Shown here: positions 62,310 to 64,000 of the stretch, one piece after another
Numbering within the stretch: the stretch's first letter is position 1
How the letters are laid out: each line of letters begins with the position of its first letter
NCBI GenBank assembly: GCA_910577315.1
Contig: CAJTME010000001.1
Coordinates: forward strand, 310,001 to 374,000
From: an uncultured Muribaculaceae bacterium
Lineage (GTDB): Bacteria; Bacteroidota; Bacteroidia; Bacteroidales; Muribaculaceae
Length of the DNA stretch: 64,000 nucleotides
Direction of reading: 5' to 3'
Position numbers and translations under genes: made by a program
Notes under the pieces: model-generated
The model's database searches: none
Seen by the model: the letters and a program-made list of their open reading frames with translations, nothing else
Told to the model about the DNA's origin: nothing

Positions 62310-63759
62310 AATTTCTCACCGTCAGCACGAATGTCGCGCCTTTCGAGTGGTCGCCGTCGAGTTCGAGTGTGCCGCCGAGTTTCTCGGCGCGCAGGGCGCA
62401 GATGGGGAGTCCCAGGCCGTCGCCTTCGGTGAGATCAGCGCCGGGAGTGCTGAACGCCTTGAACAGCGTCTCGCGTTTCTCCACCGGGATACCGGGACCC
62501 GAGTCGGCAACGATGAACTGATGGCACTTCGCACCGCGCTTCTTATAGGTGAGCGAAACCTTTCCGCCCTCGGGCGTGTACTTGGCCGCATTTTCAAGCA
62601 AATGCATCAGGATTTTGTGAACCTCGGGGGCGTCAATCCGTGCCATTCCCTTGGCAACCTCGAGATGGAAGGCCACGTTGGGTTTGAGCAGGGGCTTGGT
62701 ATCTTCGGCAAGTTCCTTGCAGAACGACTCAACATCGACATCCTCGAGTGTATCCGGCGATTTGGGTTCTATATCGCCCACTTCCGAGAGTTCGCCCACG
62801 CGTTTCACATATCCCCGCAGGTTCTGCACCGCCGGATTGTCCTGCGGGAGTTTCTCAAGAGTCGGCTCGACCGTCGAGGCGAGGTTATGCAGGATGGCGC
62901 TCTTGGCAGCGCTCTGTTCATTGGCCTCTTCTACATGCTTCTTCATCTTGCGGTTCTTGGCCACGACGCGCAGATAGAACAGCACGCCCACGCCCAAAGC
63001 TGCCAACGCTATGACAAAAAGGGTTATGAAAGTGGCAATCAGGCCGGTCTTGCCCCGGATGGCCTTATCCTTCTCGGCAATGGTCTCCTGACTTTCCTGA
63101 TATTCCTTCTTCACCTGTCCCAGTTCGGAATCGGCGTTGATGGCATCGATGGAATCCGACCATTTCATATAGCTTTCGTATGTGTGCTCGACCAGCACGG
63201 CATCGCCTTGCGACACGGCTTTGTCGATTATCTTCTTGTATGCCTCGTCGGCCGCCTTGTAATCTTTTGCGCTGTCATATTGTTTGATAAGCCGCGCTAT
63301 GCACTGGTCGCCTTTCGATGTCTGGTCAATCGAATAGTAGAACTGAGCCGCACTGAAAAGCATGCTGCCCATGACCTTCTTTGAATCTGTCATGCCGGCA
63401 TATTTTATCATTTTCTCAAGCCAGTTCTGGGCCGAGTTTGTGTTGTGAAGTTTCTGATAAATGTCAAACTTGGCCTTCGCAATCCTGTAATACGCCTCGG
63501 GCAGCGAATCCGCGCTTATGCTCTTGGCGGCAAGCGCCTTGTCAAGGTTGGTAAGGATATTGAAAGCGCCCTCATAATTTTTGACTTCCACACAGGCGGC
63601 AGAAGCTTTGGCTGCTGATTTTGCGGCCTCGGTATACTTACCAGCCGCAACCTCGCGGTTATAGGCCGAGATGTTGGTCTTGAAATCGCTTTGGGCATCG
63701 GCCACGGCGGCAAAGGCTGTCAGTGCCATGAACAAGCCCAATATCATCGTCTTTCTCAT
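62308..63759 (-). CDS. Sensor histidine kinase with TPR-like periplasmic domain
   Basis: 483 aa. Signal peptide about 1-23 (MILGLFMALTAFAAVADA). Helical TPR-like periplasmic part about 25-215. Transmembrane helix about 236-262 (TFITLFVIALAALGVGVLFYL). Then a dimerisation helix region (SAKSAILHNLASTVEPTLEKL), in which the His is not in a standard H-box. HATPase domain about 370-483 with N-box LMHLLENAAKYTPEGG, G1 DSGPGIP and G2 GDGLGLPIC. No response regulator is adjacent in the window. The start is set at MRKTMILGL. Signal and output are unknown. Confidence 0.85.
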   Translation of the reverse strand: MRKTMILGLFMALTAFAAVADAQSDFKTNISAYNREVAAGKYTEAAKSAAKASAACVEVKNYEGAFNILTNLDKALAAKSISADSLPEAYYRIAKAKFDIYQKLHNTNSAQNWLEKMIKYAGMTDSKKVMGSMLFSAAQFYYSIDQTSKGDQCIARLIKQYDSAKDYKAADEAYKKIIDKAVSQGDAVLVEHTYESYMKWSDSIDAINADSELGQVKKEYQESQETIAEKDKAIRGKTGLIATFITLFVIALAALGVGVLFYLRVVAKNRKMKKHVEEANEQSAAKSAILHNLASTVEPTLEKLPQDNPAVQNLRGYVKRVGELSEVGDIEPKSPDTLEDVDVESFCKELAEDTKPLLKPNVAFHLEVAKGMARIDAPEVHKILMHLLENAAKYTPEGGKVSLTYKKRGAKCHQFIVADSGPGIPVEKRETLFKAFSTPGADLTEGDGLGLPICALRAEKLGGTLELDGDHSKGATFVLTVRN

Positions 63760-63884
63760 AAATAATTGTTTTAAAGGATTAGATACTTGCAATATACACT
63801 TCTGAAATTTCGTAAAAGTAATTTAGTAACACGCGATGTTACAGAATTGTTAGAGCTGTTTAAAAATTATGAAAATACAAAGTT

Positions 63885-63901
63885 TTTTTCGTACCTTTGC
63901 G
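63885..63901 (+). promoter_or_regulatory. Promoter -7 region of pyrE
   Basis: TACCTTTG (63892-63899) within TTTTTCGTACCTTTGCG, identical over 17 bases to the site before carA. Start of pyrE follows 27 nt after the string. Confidence 0.65.
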
Positions 63902-63927
63902 GCTATAACACTAACAGTATTCCCAAA

Positions 63928-64000
63928 ATGAAAAAGGTTGAACGCCTCCTCGCTGAAAAGCTGCTAAAAATCAGCGCTATAATCCTGCAACTCGACAATC
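63928..64000 (+). CDS. pyrE: Orotate phosphoribosyltransferase (5' end only)
   Basis: The first 24 codons (MKKVERLLAEKLLKISAI ...) match the N-terminal helix of Bacteroidota PyrE, which typically reads like 'MK.LE..FAEKLL.I.AIKLQP'. The gene runs off the right edge of the window. It would make orotidine-5'-phosphate in pyrimidine synthesis. The promoter is of the same extended type as carA. Identification rests on a short stretch, so it is only moderately sure. Confidence 0.7.
   Translation, partial: MKKVERLLAEKLLKISAIILQLDN

Overview
The window reads as a chromosomal segment of a gut-type Bacteroidales, most likely from the Muribaculaceae/Bacteroidaceae neighbourhood. That family-level placement is inference from gene content and gene-product resemblance; no 16S is present. 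Support comes from a SusC/SusD polysaccharide utilisation locus, a fimbrillin/DUF3575/DUF5119 cluster, the Bacteroidota-type promoter pattern (TTTG, 18-21 bp, TAnnTTTG) at many gene starts, and the general absence of Shine-Dalgarno sequences. The DNA is moderately GC-rich in genes, with AT-rich intergenic gaps. There is no rRNA, CRISPR array, insertion sequence or prophage.

Layout. (1) 1-10710, minus strand: the conserved information-processing block, in transcription order tRNA-Thr(TGT), tRNA-Tyr, tRNA-Gly, tRNA-Thr(GGT), tuf, tRNA-Trp, secE, nusG, rplK, rplA, rplJ, rplL, rpoB, rpoC (rpoC cut by the window edge), with a good promoter at 10680-10710. (2) 10859-18311, plus strand: carA-carB and an M16 zinc peptidase, each ended by a hairpin. 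(3) 18329-25873: a small DMT-type membrane protein, an acyltransferase-3 membrane protein, an ArgC-like protein lacking its catalytic Cys, waaA and gltX on the minus strand, then dnaK. (4) 26014-30350, plus strand: DUF3575 protein, DUF5119 lipoprotein and a fimbrillin-family lipoprotein, behind a promoter that abuts a G8 tract. (5) 30406-32025: an ABC-F ATPase.

(6) 32080-54173 is the most distinctive part: a beta-1,3-glucan utilisation locus. Minus strand in transcription order: SusC, SusD, an unknown secreted protein in the surface-glycan-binding position, GH16, GH3, GH128, a 961-residue protein made only of discoidin/Ig-like modules, and a 1680-residue GH81 with three discoidin modules. Divergent from susC is a large membrane sensor (beta-propeller, Y_Y_Y, one TM, coiled coil, LuxR-type HTH) with no kinase domain. 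The intergenic region between them carries repeated CCCTACAA sites spaced at multiples of 11 bp, a candidate operator array. The expected workflow is surface attack on insoluble or branched beta-1,3-glucan by GH81/GH16/GH128, capture by SusD and binding proteins, import by SusC, and final hydrolysis by GH3.

(7) 54167-64000: a 3' remnant of an M16 peptidase gene; a minus-strand ABC transporter/permease/GntR operon with an 18-codon hydrophobic leader ORF; a GT2 glycosyltransferase; an Lrp/AsnC regulator; an M64 peptidase whose start codon sits in the loop of a 26-bp palindrome; an outer-membrane beta-barrel receptor; a heptad-repeat palindrome; a TPR-like sensor histidine kinase; and the first 24 codons of pyrE.
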